From Sphingomonas sp. dw_22 (GTDB lineage: Bacteria > Pseudomonadota > Alphaproteobacteria > Sphingomonadales > Sphingomonadaceae): a stretch of DNA of 64,000 nt. The stretch spans positions 62,001 to 126,000 of the forward strand of contig NZ_JAAVVE010000003.1 of the NCBI RefSeq assembly GCF_018449795.1, read 5' to 3'. This document shows positions 17,611-26,111 of the stretch, in pieces (the first letter of the stretch is position 1; each line of letters begins with the position of its first letter). The notes beneath the pieces are model-generated. The model searched no databases. It was not told where the DNA came from and saw nothing but the letters and a program-made list of their open reading frames with translations. Made by a program: the position numbers and the translations under genes.

Positions 17611-18507
17611 ATGAACGCGCAGATCGACCCGAGAGCAAGACAGCCCGAGCTGCCGATTCCCGATGGCCTTGGCAGGGATGAGATACTCGCCGCTCTCACC
17701 AGCTTTTCCATCGACGGCGCCGGTCCGGGTGAACTCGACGCCTATGCGCGGGAGGATTGCGACCGTTTCCTCCACACGCTCTCGCTGGTTCCGCCTGGCC
17801 CGCTCAAGATTCTCGAAGTGGGTGCCAACCCATATTTCCTGACTTATCTCTTGAAGAAATTCCGGCCCGAGGCGCAGCTCACGCTGGTCAACTATTTCGG
17901 CGGGGAAGCTGACAAGAAGAGACAATCGCTCGCCGTGTCAGCCACGGACGGAGCCGTGGAAAGATATGATCTCGAATATCACAATGTGAACGTCGAGGAG
18001 GCCGATCTGCCCTTCGAGGAAAGCAGCTTCGACCTGGTGCTCTATTGCGAAGTTATCGAGCACATGCTGAACGACCCGGTAGCGACGCTCAGGCGCGTCA
18101 AGCATGTGCTTAGGCAAGATGGCTGGCTGGTGCTGACGACGCCCAACGTGGCCCGGCTGGAGAACGTCGCGCGCCTCGTAGCGGGCAGCAACATCTATGA
18201 TCCCTATTCCGGCTATGGGCCTTATGGCCGGCACAACCGGGAATATAATCGCCACGAGCTGCACCACCTCCTGCGCTACTGCGGTTTCAGCGAGGAGCTG
18301 TTCTTCACCGCGGACGTGCATCCCAACCGGGCGGGCGATTTCGTCAGCGTCGAACGGCTCGAGCCGCTGTTGCGCGATCGCGCGGCCGATCTGGGTCAGT
18401 ACCTCTTCACCCGGCAGCGGAACACCGGGCCGATGGCTCGCCAGCTGCCAGGCTGGCTCTACCGCAGCTATCCGGCCGAGGCGCTCGACATGACGGAGAC
18501 GCTTTAG
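17611..18507 (+). CDS. SAM-dependent methyltransferase
   Basis: A 298-residue class I methyltransferase. Motif I is KILEVGANPYFLTYLLKKF, motif II VNYFGG, and the post-motif region has SSFDLVLYCEVIEHMLNDP and GWLVLTTPNVARLENVARL, as in Methyltransf_11/23 proteins that act on sugars or lipid-linked glycans. The frame is open back to GTG 17494, where it would overlap kpsD, but ATG 17611 has a strong ribosome site (AGAAGGAGAAC) 7-10 nt upstream, so I chose it. In the capsule operon it probably methylates a sugar of the polymer, perhaps as a chain-end cap (inference). Confidence 0.82.
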   Translation: MNAQIDPRARQPELPIPDGLGRDEILAALTSFSIDGAGPGELDAYAREDCDRFLHTLSLVPPGPLKILEVGANPYFLTYLLKKFRPEAQLTLVNYFGGEADKKRQSLAVSATDGAVERYDLEYHNVNVEEADLPFEESSFDLVLYCEVIEHMLNDPVATLRRVKHVLRQDGWLVLTTPNVARLENVARLVAGSNIYDPYSGYGPYGRHNREYNRHELHHLLRYCGFSEELFFTADVHPNRAGDFVSVERLEPLLRDRAADLGQYLFTRQRNTGPMARQLPGWLYRSYPAEALDMTETL

Positions 18508-18557
18508 GTGAAGGTCGCCATTCCACCTTTTCTGATTTCCGCTGGAGAACCTCCGAG

Positions 18558-20291
18558 ATGAGCACCCAGGATGGGATTGCCGAGCATGCCGAGGCCGACC
18601 AGCGGCCGGGAAAGCGGCGGCCGACGATATCCGACGTGGCGCGCGCATATCGGTTGTTTCTGGGACGCGAGCTCGAGAGCGCCTCGATGGCGGGGTTCCA
18701 CATCGGCAACTCGCCGGATCTGTGGGATCTCGTGGAAACCGTCTCGACCTGCGCGGAGGCCAGTCGTCAGCGCGTTGCGGAGGCAGCGGCGGCAATGCGG
18801 ACGTTTCAAGGTCAGCTATCGCTGGAACTCGACGCATCTCCCGCGCAGCTTGAGGCGCTTCGCCATGCCACGATGGACGCCTGGAAGGCTAAGGGTCTCG
18901 GCCGATATGATGAGTGGCTCCGTCAAGGCGTGGACCATTTTGCGAAGCGTAGCGGAAGATGGAACCTCGAGAAGACGCTGGAACGCGGCAAGATCGAGGC
19001 GACCGATCTTCTCGGAACATTAAGCCGCCTTGGCTGGGCCGGTCCTGTCGACGCGACGATCACCGTTGTTGGTGCCCAGGCATTTCGCATGCGCGAGGCC
19101 GCGCCGCATCTCGTCGGCGTGGAACTGGTCGAATCCGATCTCGCGCTCGCGGAGCGTGCGCAAGCTCCCGGGAGCGGAACGAGCCCCCGGGCGCTCTCCA
19201 TCACGGACTATGACGGAGATCCGCCGGAGACCGACATCTTCTATTCGGTATCCGCCCTGCAATATGCGCCGCCGCCGCTCTTGCTCGACATGCTTCGGTG
19301 CTTCCTTGCCCGCGTACGGCCCGGCGGCGTCGCGGCCTTTCAGGTGCCGTGCTACCTTCACGATTATCAATTCGGCATCGACGCCTATCTCTCGGGCGAG
19401 GGCCGAGACACAGCCGGCGAACTGCATTGCGTGCCGCAATCCCGAATACTCGCACTGCTTTCGCAAGAAGGCTTCCAGCTCCTCGAGGTCAGTCCCGACG
19501 AGCGGGTCGGGAAGTTCGGGCTCTCCTACTTCTTCGTCGCGGAAAAGACGGTTTCCGCCGCCGCGCTCCGTTCGCCGGAGCATGCTGCAACAATCACCGG
19601 AAATGAGGATATGATCGTGGATCAGACGATGGCTAAAAGCGAGCTCGGACAGGCGGTGCAGGCGCGCGAGTGGTTCCACCGTATCGACTTGGGGGATGGG
19701 CTGATAACCCCGGGCGGCGACGATTCGCCCTATAAGCTGACCGCACTCGGGCTCCCGAAGGATCTCAGCGGGAAGTCCGTCCTGGACGTCGGCGCCTGGG
19801 ACGGCTTCTTCTCGTTCGAATGCGAGCGACGCGGCGGCGCGCAAGTGGTGGCGTCGGATTCCTATTGCTGGAACGGGCAGGGCGTTTTCGACGGCGGTGG
19901 ATTTCGTCTCGCCCACGCGGCACTGGAATCGCGCGTCGTCCCCCTGAACGCGAGCGTCGAGCAACTCGACCCCGCCGTGCACGGGACGTTCGACTATGTG
20001 CTGTTCCTCGGCGTCCTCTATCACGCGAGAGATCCGCTCGGTTATCTGGCGAAGGTGCGCGCGCTCTGCCGAGGTACGGCCATCATCGAAACGGTGGTCG
20101 ACGCACTCGACGTCGATCGACCGGCGCTCATTTTTTATCCGGGCGCGACGCTGAACCGCGATGGGTCGAATTTCTTCGGCCCCAATGAGGCCGCCGTGAT
20201 CGCGATGTGCAAGGAAGTAGGCTTCTCGCGCGTCGAGGTCGCCAACAGGTTCTACTACGACAACAGAATGGTCTTCCACGCCCACGTCTGA
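18558..20291 (+). CDS. Two-domain methyltransferase, second domain CmoB-like
   Basis: A 577-residue protein. Residues about 18-60 resemble the DUF4214 module (SDVARAYRLFLGRELES). Residues about 95-335 look like a class I methyltransferase whose motif I is degraded (ITVVGAQAF instead of an acidic GxGxG), ending in RVRPGGVAAFQVPCYLHDY. Residues about 350-577 form a second, intact methyltransferase with WFHRIDLGDGLITPGG, then SVLDVGAWDGFFSFECERRG and LFLGVLYHARDPLGYL, the pattern of the CmoB/DUF1698 family. ATG 18558 lies 50 nt after the upstream gene with GGAGAACCTCCGAG before it. Its place among capsule genes suggests glycan methylation rather than tRNA modification (inference). Confidence 0.8.
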   Translation: MSTQDGIAEHAEADQRPGKRRPTISDVARAYRLFLGRELESASMAGFHIGNSPDLWDLVETVSTCAEASRQRVAEAAAAMRTFQGQLSLELDASPAQLEALRHATMDAWKAKGLGRYDEWLRQGVDHFAKRSGRWNLEKTLERGKIEATDLLGTLSRLGWAGPVDATITVVGAQAFRMREAAPHLVGVELVESDLALAERAQAPGSGTSPRALSITDYDGDPPETDIFYSVSALQYAPPPLLLDMLRCFLARVRPGGVAAFQVPCYLHDYQFGIDAYLSGEGRDTAGELHCVPQSRILALLSQEGFQLLEVSPDERVGKFGLSYFFVAEKTVSAAALRSPEHAATITGNEDMIVDQTMAKSELGQAVQAREWFHRIDLGDGLITPGGDDSPYKLTALGLPKDLSGKSVLDVGAWDGFFSFECERRGGAQVVASDSYCWNGQGVFDGGGFRLAHAALESRVVPLNASVEQLDPAVHGTFDYVLFLGVLYHARDPLGYLAKVRALCRGTAIIETVVDALDVDRPALIFYPGATLNRDGSNFFGPNEAAVIAMCKEVGFSRVEVANRFYYDNRMVFHAHV

Positions 20292-20379
20292 CCCGGCATT
20301 GTCCCGGAATTTCTCATGGACCATCCGGCGCCCGCGAACACCTGCGCCGGCCAGCAGCGACAAGGCAAGGTCGAAGACG

Positions 20380-22209
20380 ATGGACGTATCCGTTCCAACA
20401 TTCCCGGACTTGGCCAAGGGCGTGCGGCCCGGCCTCAATCTTCTGCTCCTTGGCAATTGCCAGCTCGAGAGTATCGCCCAGGCTGCGCCGTCGCTCGGGC
20501 ATACGGCACACCATCAGCTTATGGAATCGTTACGACATTCCGCGATTCCGGCGGTGGCAACCGGGAACTTCGATGCTGCGGTTGTGTCCCTGACCCTGCG
20601 CCACATCGTCAGCGACGCCACCGGCCTGTTCTTCGGAGCCGCAGATATGGCGCTGGCGCGGCTGCAGGACGAGAGCCAGGCCGAGGAACTCCTCGAGCGT
20701 TGTTCGGCGCTGATTGACCGCAGGCTCGACGCGCTCCAGCCGGCTCTGGCCGGCCTGCCATCATTCGTCGCCTCCTTCCTCGAGCCCAGCTTCAACTACT
20801 TCGGGACGCTGATCGACCCCTATGGGCCGACTGCGCCGCGCGCGGTCATGCGCGAGCTCAACCGCCGCTTTGCCGCGCTGGTTCGCAACCGGCCCAATTT
20901 CTATTTCCTGGACATCAATGATCTCGCCAACGCGGCCGGTCGGATGAATTTCCACGACGATGCTGTTGCCGGCTCGCTGCATGGTTCAGTCATCAGCGAA
21001 GCAATGGCCGAATATGACCGCGACAGGTTTGAAGTGCCGGCGCCCAATTCCGACTTCTTCGACTATCCCGCTTATTCAATGGCGTTCGCCGAGCTCTTCT
21101 GGGGCAGCATGGCCACTGCGCTTGCCGTCATCCGGCAGGACGATCCCGTCAAGCTCATCGTCGTCGATCTCGATGATACCTTGTGGCGCGGTGTCGCCGC
21201 AGACTCCGACTTGCCGCATTGGGCGCGAACGGAAGGGTGGCCGATCGGCTTCGTGGAAGCGCTGCTCTTCTTCAAACGCCGCGGCGGGCTGCTGGCGATC
21301 TGCAGCAAGAATGACAGGGAAAGCACTTTGGAGCGGCTGCGCGCGATCTGGCATGGCGCCCTGGTCGAGGAGGATTTCTCGGCGATCCGTATCAACTGGC
21401 AATCCAAGGCGGAAAATATCGCCGAAATCATCGCGGAAACCAATATTCTCGCGGGCAATACCCTCTTCATCGACGATAATCCCCGGGAACTGGACGAGGT
21501 TGTCGCGCGCCTCCCCGATATCCGCGTACTCGGCGGCCGCCCGCACGACTGGCGCCGAACCATCCTTTGCGCCCCGCAGACGCAAGTGCACACGATCACT
21601 GCTGAATCGAGCCGCAGGACCGAGCTTGTCCGCGCCCGCGCATCGCGCGAAGCGGCGAAATTGGAGCCGACGGGGAGCCGCGAGGAGTGGCTGGCGTCGC
21701 TTTCGCTTTCCGAGGACATCGTCCGCGTCGAGGATCCATTGTCGCCCGAAGCGGTGCGCGCCTTCGAGCTCATCAACAAGACCAACCAGTTCAACACGAC
21801 CGGCAAGCGCTGGACCTTGCCGGACTTCCATGCCTTCCTGGGCGGAACGGGCATTTGCCTGGTGGCGAGCCTCAAGGACAGGAATGTCGACAACGGCATT
21901 ATCGGCGTGAGCCTCATCCAGGACGGCGAGATCGTCCAAACGTTGCTTTCATGCCGGGTTTTCGGGCTGGGCGCGGAGATCGTCCTTGGACGGCAGGCTA
22001 CCGCGGTCGCCCTGCGGCAGGCTCCGTTCGCGATCGGCCGCATCGTTGATACGGGCAGGAACTTCACCTGCCATGCCTATTTCGAGGCGCTGGGCTACAG
22101 GCGCGAGGGGCCCGTCTTTCGGGCACACCAGCCCTGCGCGATGCCGCCCTGGATCACGACAACCGGATTCGACGTTGCCGCAGACAGCGACCGTCTGCTG
22201 CGCGCTTGA
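20380..22209 (+). CDS. FkbH-like HAD-IIIC protein (glyceryl-ACP type), divergent
   Basis: A 609-residue FkbH-like protein. The N-terminal region (about 1-250) starts LNLLLLGNCQLESIAQ, an SGNH-like fold. The HAD-IIIC domain follows with motif I VVDLDDTLWRG (catalytic Asp near 263 and 265), motif II AICSKND and motif IV FIDDNPRE. The C-terminal part is acetyltransferase-like and carries FELINKTNQFN (about residue 459). FkbH enzymes take 1,3-bisphosphoglycerate, dephosphorylate it and load glyceryl on an acyl carrier protein (family knowledge, e.g. OzmB). ATG 20380 is chosen over TTG 20299. Motif I is followed by an unusual ADSDLPHWARTEG instead of GVIGDDG, so its substrate may differ from its paralogue at 22931. 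Confidence 0.82.
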   Translation: MDVSVPTFPDLAKGVRPGLNLLLLGNCQLESIAQAAPSLGHTAHHQLMESLRHSAIPAVATGNFDAAVVSLTLRHIVSDATGLFFGAADMALARLQDESQAEELLERCSALIDRRLDALQPALAGLPSFVASFLEPSFNYFGTLIDPYGPTAPRAVMRELNRRFAALVRNRPNFYFLDINDLANAAGRMNFHDDAVAGSLHGSVISEAMAEYDRDRFEVPAPNSDFFDYPAYSMAFAELFWGSMATALAVIRQDDPVKLIVVDLDDTLWRGVAADSDLPHWARTEGWPIGFVEALLFFKRRGGLLAICSKNDRESTLERLRAIWHGALVEEDFSAIRINWQSKAENIAEIIAETNILAGNTLFIDDNPRELDEVVARLPDIRVLGGRPHDWRRTILCAPQTQVHTITAESSRRTELVRARASREAAKLEPTGSREEWLASLSLSEDIVRVEDPLSPEAVRAFELINKTNQFNTTGKRWTLPDFHAFLGGTGICLVASLKDRNVDNGIIGVSLIQDGEIVQTLLSCRVFGLGAEIVLGRQATAVALRQAPFAIGRIVDTGRNFTCHAYFEALGYRREGPVFRAHQPCAMPPWITTTGFDVAADSDRLLRA

Positions 22210-22239
22210 GCGCGGGCGGCGAGTGCAGGGGGGAATGAT

Positions 22240-22929
22240 ATGATCCGGAATATCGAGGACGACATCAGGACAGGGTGCCTGGCACGCACTGGCATGGAGC
22301 CGGCGGAGCTTTCGATGCAGTTCGCCAGCTTTGGCAACGACTGCGAATTTGGCTTCGTCCAGCGTCACTTCGGTGCCGAGCCGATCAGCATCTTCCGATG
22401 GGCCAACCCCAAGGCCGACATGATCCTGCACGGCCTCAGGACCAATTTCGCGGACCTTGGCGAAGACCTCGCCGTCGAACTCGACAGGCAGCAGCCGCGA
22501 CGGGAATGGATCATCGTCGATCGCTTCTACGCGCTCCGGCAACACACCTTCATTTTCGAAGGCGATCCGAAAGAAGAGAATATCGAGGTCAATATCCGCA
22601 GGCACCTCGCCTTTCTGCGGCGGCAGCTCCAGGAGGATATTGCGCTTGGCGAAAAGATCTTCGTCATAAAGTCGGCGCCCAACGTGCCGGAGCAGACCGC
22701 CCGGACCATCGCCCTGGCGCTGCGCGAACTGGGACCCGGCTGGCTGCTTTGGGTGGTCGACGAGCCGGGTGGACCCGCCGTCGAGCGCGTCCAGGACGGC
22801 CTGCTCAAAGCCAGGGTCAACGGCCTCCTTTGGGAAGGACATCCGCGCTGGTTCGAGATGCAATGCGCGTGGGCGCAGTGGCTGGAAGCGATGATGCAAG
22901 CCTGGCAGCTCGTTAATCAGGACCGGTAG
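22240..22929 (+). CDS. Papain-like cysteine peptidase family protein (DUF1796-like)
   Basis: A 229-residue protein. The N-terminal block FASFGNDCEFGFVQRHFGAEP (about residues 28-48) with a Cys directly before EFG resembles the putative papain-like peptidase family DUF1796, proteins often encoded beside glycosyltransferases. A central HTFIFEGDPKEENIEVNIRR and a C-terminal LWEGHPRWFEMQCAWAQW follow. No signal peptide. The Cys could be catalytic, making an acyl-enzyme that would suit a role in moving a glyceryl group from ACP (inference). Only one nucleotide separates its stop from the next start, and it sits between the two FkbH-like genes, so it very probably works with them. Confidence 0.65.
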   Translation: MIRNIEDDIRTGCLARTGMEPAELSMQFASFGNDCEFGFVQRHFGAEPISIFRWANPKADMILHGLRTNFADLGEDLAVELDRQQPRREWIIVDRFYALRQHTFIFEGDPKEENIEVNIRRHLAFLRRQLQEDIALGEKIFVIKSAPNVPEQTARTIALALRELGPGWLLWVVDEPGGPAVERVQDGLLKARVNGLLWEGHPRWFEMQCAWAQWLEAMMQAWQLVNQDR

Positions 22930-22930
22930 G

Positions 22931-24817
22931 ATGAGCGGATTGCATTGGCTGCCCGACGATCCATCGTGGCGCCCGCGGCTGAAAGCCTTGCGGGAATCCG
23001 CAGCCTCGCCGCAGGCATGGTCCGAAGCGGTCGCGCTCGCCAATCTGCGGATGGATGCCATGCAGACCAACGCGCTCGACGCCACCGTGCGCGCGCTGTT
23101 CGGCGCCGCGCTCCCGGCGGGGCTGGCCGCCAAGCCGATCAGGCTGGCGCTGCTCGGCACATGCACCATGACCCATCTGCATGGCGCGATCCGGGTCGCC
23201 GGGCTGCGGCGCGGCACATGGATCGACATCTACGAGAATGACTATGGCCAGTATCTGCAGGAACTCGCCGATCCCGCCTCCGCCCTCCACGCGTTCCGGC
23301 CGGACACCGTCCTGCTCGCGCTCGACGCGCACCATCTTTGCCTCGGCCTGTCCACGGCCCAGGATCTGGAGGCGCATCTGCGCGAGCGGACTGCCCATAT
23401 CGCCGAATGCTGGCGCCTCCTCAGGCAGAGCTTTCGTTGCCCGGTGATCCACCAGACGCCGCTGCCGGTGCATCCGCGCCTGATCGGCCTCAACGAGCAT
23501 CGCCACCCGGCCTCGGCCGCGCATTTCATCGACGCATTGAACCGCGATCTGCGCCGCCTCGCCGAAGACACCGGCGTCGATCTCCTGGCGCTCGACGGCC
23601 GCGCTGCGCGCGACGGTCTCGCGGCCTGGTTCGATCCTGACCTGTGGTATCGCGCGAAACAGGAGGTTTCGCCGGCGGCCGCCCCGATGTTCGGCGATCT
23701 CCTGGGCCGCCTGCTGGCCGCCCAGCAGGGCCGCTCGTTCAAATGCCTCGTGCTCGATCTGGACAACACCATCTGGGGTGGCGTGATCGGAGACGATGGA
23801 ATGGCAGGGATCGTTCTTGGCCAGGGCAGCCCGCTCGGCGAAGCCTATTCGGCATTCCAGGGCTATGTCCGCGATCTGGTCCGACGCGGCGTCCTTCTCG
23901 CCGTCTGCTCCAAGAACGACGAGGCCACCGCGCTCGAGCCGTTCGATGCCCATCCGGACATGACGTTGCGGCGCGCCGACATCGCCAGCTTCGTCGCCAA
24001 CTGGACCGACAAACCCGCCAATCTCAAGGCGATCGCGACCGACCTCAACATCGGGCTCGACAGCCTGGTGTTCGTCGACGACAATCCCGTCGAGCGCGCG
24101 CTGGTGCGCCAGGAACTGCCGATGGTCGCCGTTCCCGAGACCAGTGATGAGCCGATCGCTTCCATCCGGGCGCTCGAGGACGGCGGCTATTTCGAGAGTA
24201 TAGCGGTCACCGAGGACGATCGCGCGCGCACCGCGCAGTATCAGGACAATCGGGGCCGCGAAGCGGTGAAGGCCTCCGCCACCGATCTCGATAGCTATCT
24301 TCTAAGCCTGGACATGGAGCTAACCGTCAAGCCGTTCGACACGATCGGATTGCGGCGCACGGTCCAGCTCATCAACAAGACGAACCAGTTCAATCTCACC
24401 ACCCGGCGCTATGCCGAGGAAGAGATCCGGGCGGTTATGGCCGACCCGGGCGCCATAGGGCTCCAGCTGCGCCTGACCGATCGGTTCGGCGACAATGGCA
24501 CGATCGCCGTCGTGATCGGCGAGCTTCAGGAGGATGGCGATGTCCTGATCGACAGCTGGCTGATGTCCTGCCGTGTCCTCGGCCGCCAGGTTGAATCGGC
24601 CACGCTGAACCTGATCGCGGCGCGCGCCCTGAAACTCGGCGGGCGGCGGCTCATCGGCGAATATCTGCCGACCGCGAGGAACGGCATGGTCAAGGATCAT
24701 TACGCTCGCCTGGGCTTCACGCTCATCGAGACCCGGGACGATGGTGCAAGCCGCTGGGTCCTCGATCTTGCCGGCTTCACGCCGGCGAAGAGTTTCCTGA
24801 CGGTGACCGAAGCCTGA
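22931..24817 (+). CDS. FkbH-like HAD-IIIC protein (glyceryl-ACP type), canonical
   Basis: A 628-residue FkbH-like protein with all canonical blocks. The N-terminal SGNH-like domain includes LALLGTCTMTHL. HAD-IIIC motif I is LVLDLDNTIWGGVIGDDG (Asp near 275), then VLLAVCSKNDEATAL and LVFVDDNPVERALVRQ. The C-terminal acyltransferase-like domain carries VQLINKTNQFNLTTRRY (about residue 477) and RFGDNGTIAVVIG. It should form glyceryl-S-ACP from 1,3-bisphosphoglycerate with the acyl carrier protein encoded 23 nt downstream (24841). Start ATG 22931 is one base after the upstream stop. Such loading modules are known from polyketide pathways; here the context is capsule synthesis. Confidence 0.88.
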   Translation: MSGLHWLPDDPSWRPRLKALRESAASPQAWSEAVALANLRMDAMQTNALDATVRALFGAALPAGLAAKPIRLALLGTCTMTHLHGAIRVAGLRRGTWIDIYENDYGQYLQELADPASALHAFRPDTVLLALDAHHLCLGLSTAQDLEAHLRERTAHIAECWRLLRQSFRCPVIHQTPLPVHPRLIGLNEHRHPASAAHFIDALNRDLRRLAEDTGVDLLALDGRAARDGLAAWFDPDLWYRAKQEVSPAAAPMFGDLLGRLLAAQQGRSFKCLVLDLDNTIWGGVIGDDGMAGIVLGQGSPLGEAYSAFQGYVRDLVRRGVLLAVCSKNDEATALEPFDAHPDMTLRRADIASFVANWTDKPANLKAIATDLNIGLDSLVFVDDNPVERALVRQELPMVAVPETSDEPIASIRALEDGGYFESIAVTEDDRARTAQYQDNRGREAVKASATDLDSYLLSLDMELTVKPFDTIGLRRTVQLINKTNQFNLTTRRYAEEEIRAVMADPGAIGLQLRLTDRFGDNGTIAVVIGELQEDGDVLIDSWLMSCRVLGRQVESATLNLIAARALKLGGRRLIGEYLPTARNGMVKDHYARLGFTLIETRDDGASRWVLDLAGFTPAKSFLTVTEA

Positions 24818-24840
24818 GCCCATTCCGCCGAAAGAAGAGC

Positions 24841-25101
24841 ATGATGACCGAATCCGAGATTTACCCGATCCTCGCCGAGATCTTCAGCGACGCCTTCCTG
24901 CACGAGGTTCCGCTCGCGCCCGAACTGACCGCGGACGATGTCGATGGCTGGGACAGCTTCAAACACATCGAAATCGTCATCGCGGTCGAGCAGCGATTCG
25001 GTGTTCGTTTCAGGACACGCGAGATCGACGGCCTGCATTCGGTCGGCGATCTCGTCGCCTTGATCGGGGCAAGGCGGGACGGCCAAAGCGCGATCGCCTG
25101 A
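24841..25101 (+). CDS. Acyl carrier protein
   Basis: An 86-residue acyl carrier protein. The 4'-phosphopantetheine site is the Ser of DGWDSFKHIEIVIAVEQRFG (Ser39 if the first ATG is used), preceded by an acidic helix and followed by the usual helix II and GDLVALIGAR. The variant DSF rather than DSL is common in non-fatty-acid ACPs. It should carry the glyceryl or another short acyl group made by the neighbouring FkbH-like proteins. Two ATG codons in a row (24841, 24844) follow AAGAAGAG. It is the last gene of the plus-strand capsule operon. Confidence 0.9.
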   Translation: MMTESEIYPILAEIFSDAFLHEVPLAPELTADDVDGWDSFKHIEIVIAVEQRFGVRFRTREIDGLHSVGDLVALIGARRDGQSAIA

Positions 25102-25354
25102 ATTGGAGGACTGTACGGGTCGCCGGCGATCCCGGACAAGGCCGATCCGGCGGATACCGGACGATCATCGTTTTCCGGGCGGAGGAGCGTCCGGTGTCTG
25201 GAGCTGACCCATCGCGAATTGGACATTGAGATTGCGGCCGAGCGGCTGACGGAAGTGGCCCGATGGCCCGGCCCTCCGCCTGCTGTCGTGAAGCGAAAAG
25301 GGATCGCAGCGCTCATGTGAGCGGAGTCCCCGCGCGCCAGCCGCGCCCGACCAA

Positions 25355-25440
25355 CTCATGATGATCATGAGCTGGCCTAGATTATAATCCTGCGTGGATC
25401 AGCCCGCCGGCTGGTCGCGTGGCAAGCGAGTGTTCGAAGC
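25355..25440 (-). pseudogene. Decayed fragment of a methyltransferase gene
   Basis: Read on the minus strand, this stretch matches the 3' part of the intact methyltransferase gene at 26571-27284. The intact gene encodes PPSGGMTMYDYDLGQVMIIL; the fragment encodes PAGGL, then after a one-base shift DYNLGQLMIIM. At the DNA level GGCCAG-STCATGATCATC and CCGGCGGG are shared, with a frameshift and stop codons elsewhere. Similarity fades after the MIIM block. It is therefore an old partial duplicate or the remnant of a second gene copy, lying on the other side of the toxin-antitoxin pair from the intact gene. Confidence 0.6.
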
Positions 25441-25482
25441 CGAGGCCCATCGCAAGAACGAGAGGAGGAAGGTTGTAGCGCC

Positions 25483-25510
25483 TTGAATCCGGATGAGCTT
25501 GTTATATATT
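25483..25510 (+). promoter_or_regulatory. Candidate promoter of the DUF433/DUF5615 pair
   Basis: TTGAAT (25483-25488) and TATATT (25505-25510) are separated by 16 nt, a close match to a housekeeping promoter, and lie 22 nt before ATG 25533. A ribosome site GAGGGAG follows at about 25518-25524. The A/T-rich -10 stands out in this GC-rich window. Confidence 0.5.
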
Positions 25511-25532
25511 CCCTGGTGAGGGAGTAATTACC

Positions 25533-26111
25533 ATGCCCAACGGATTTTCCGCACGCGAAGTTGCCGAACTGGCAAATGTCCCCGTCCGCGCGGTGGATAA
25601 GGCGATCGAGGAAAAGGTGCTGGCAGGCATCCGCGCGAGCACGCGGGGACGGCGACGCATGTTGCCGCTTCATGCTGTACCCTATGCCGCGATCGTGGCA
25701 CGGCTGCCGGTGACCCTCACGCTGGCCGCCAAGCGCGATCTTGCTCGCACGCTCGGCGAGCGCGAGCCCGACCGGATGACCGATCCGCTGGAAATCGCGC
25801 CCGCCGTGATGGTTGACGTGTCCGCCTTGGTCGGGCGCGATCTTGCCGAGCGCGCCGCACGCTACGGCCGGGCGCGCGAGGATCATATTGTGATTGATCC
25901 CGAAATCATGGGCGGGACGCCAGCGCTGCGCGGAACGCGCATGACGGTCTATTCGGTTCTGGGTCGCTTGGACGGCGGCGATAGCATCGACGATATATTG
26001 GAGGATAACCCGCACCTGACGCGCGAAGCGGTGGAAACGGCGGCGCTCTATGCCCGCACGCATCCCATCGTTGGTCGCCCAGGCGGGAGGCCCTGGGCGA
26101 AAGCCGCTTGA
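25533..26111 (+). CDS. DUF433-family antitoxin with N-terminal helix-turn-helix
   Basis: A 192-residue protein. The N-terminus FSAREVAELANVPVRAVDKAIEE is a MerR/excisionase-like helix-turn-helix, and the C-terminus (about residues 115-180) is a DUF433 domain (IVIDPEIMGGTPALRGTRMTVY and DGGDSIDDILEDNPHLT). DUF433 proteins are the antitoxin or regulator partners of DUF5615 PIN-like proteins (family knowledge). It should bind its own promoter and neutralise the product of the next gene, which it overlaps by 4 nt (TTGA). The pair sits exactly where two long capsule operons converge, which suggests it arrived later or stabilises the locus. Confidence 0.82.
   Translation: MPNGFSAREVAELANVPVRAVDKAIEEKVLAGIRASTRGRRRMLPLHAVPYAAIVARLPVTLTLAAKRDLARTLGEREPDRMTDPLEIAPAVMVDVSALVGRDLAERAARYGRAREDHIVIDPEIMGGTPALRGTRMTVYSVLGRLDGGDSIDDILEDNPHLTREAVETAALYARTHPIVGRPGGRPWAKAA

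Larger units (their letters stand above)
25102..25532. other. Gene-free region between ACP gene and toxin-antitoxin pair
   Basis: These 431 bases hold no intact gene. The right part contains a decayed methyltransferase fragment (25355-25440, minus strand) that includes a dyad CTCATGAT-G-ATCATGAG (25355-25371), and the promoter of the antitoxin gene. No T-tracted hairpin was seen after the ACP gene, so how the operon terminates is unclear. Confidence 0.5.

Noticed and set aside
19020-20456. A 478-codon open frame antisense to the double methyltransferase gene
   Set aside because: Shadow of a well-supported gene on the other strand; composition is Arg/Glu-rich without domains.
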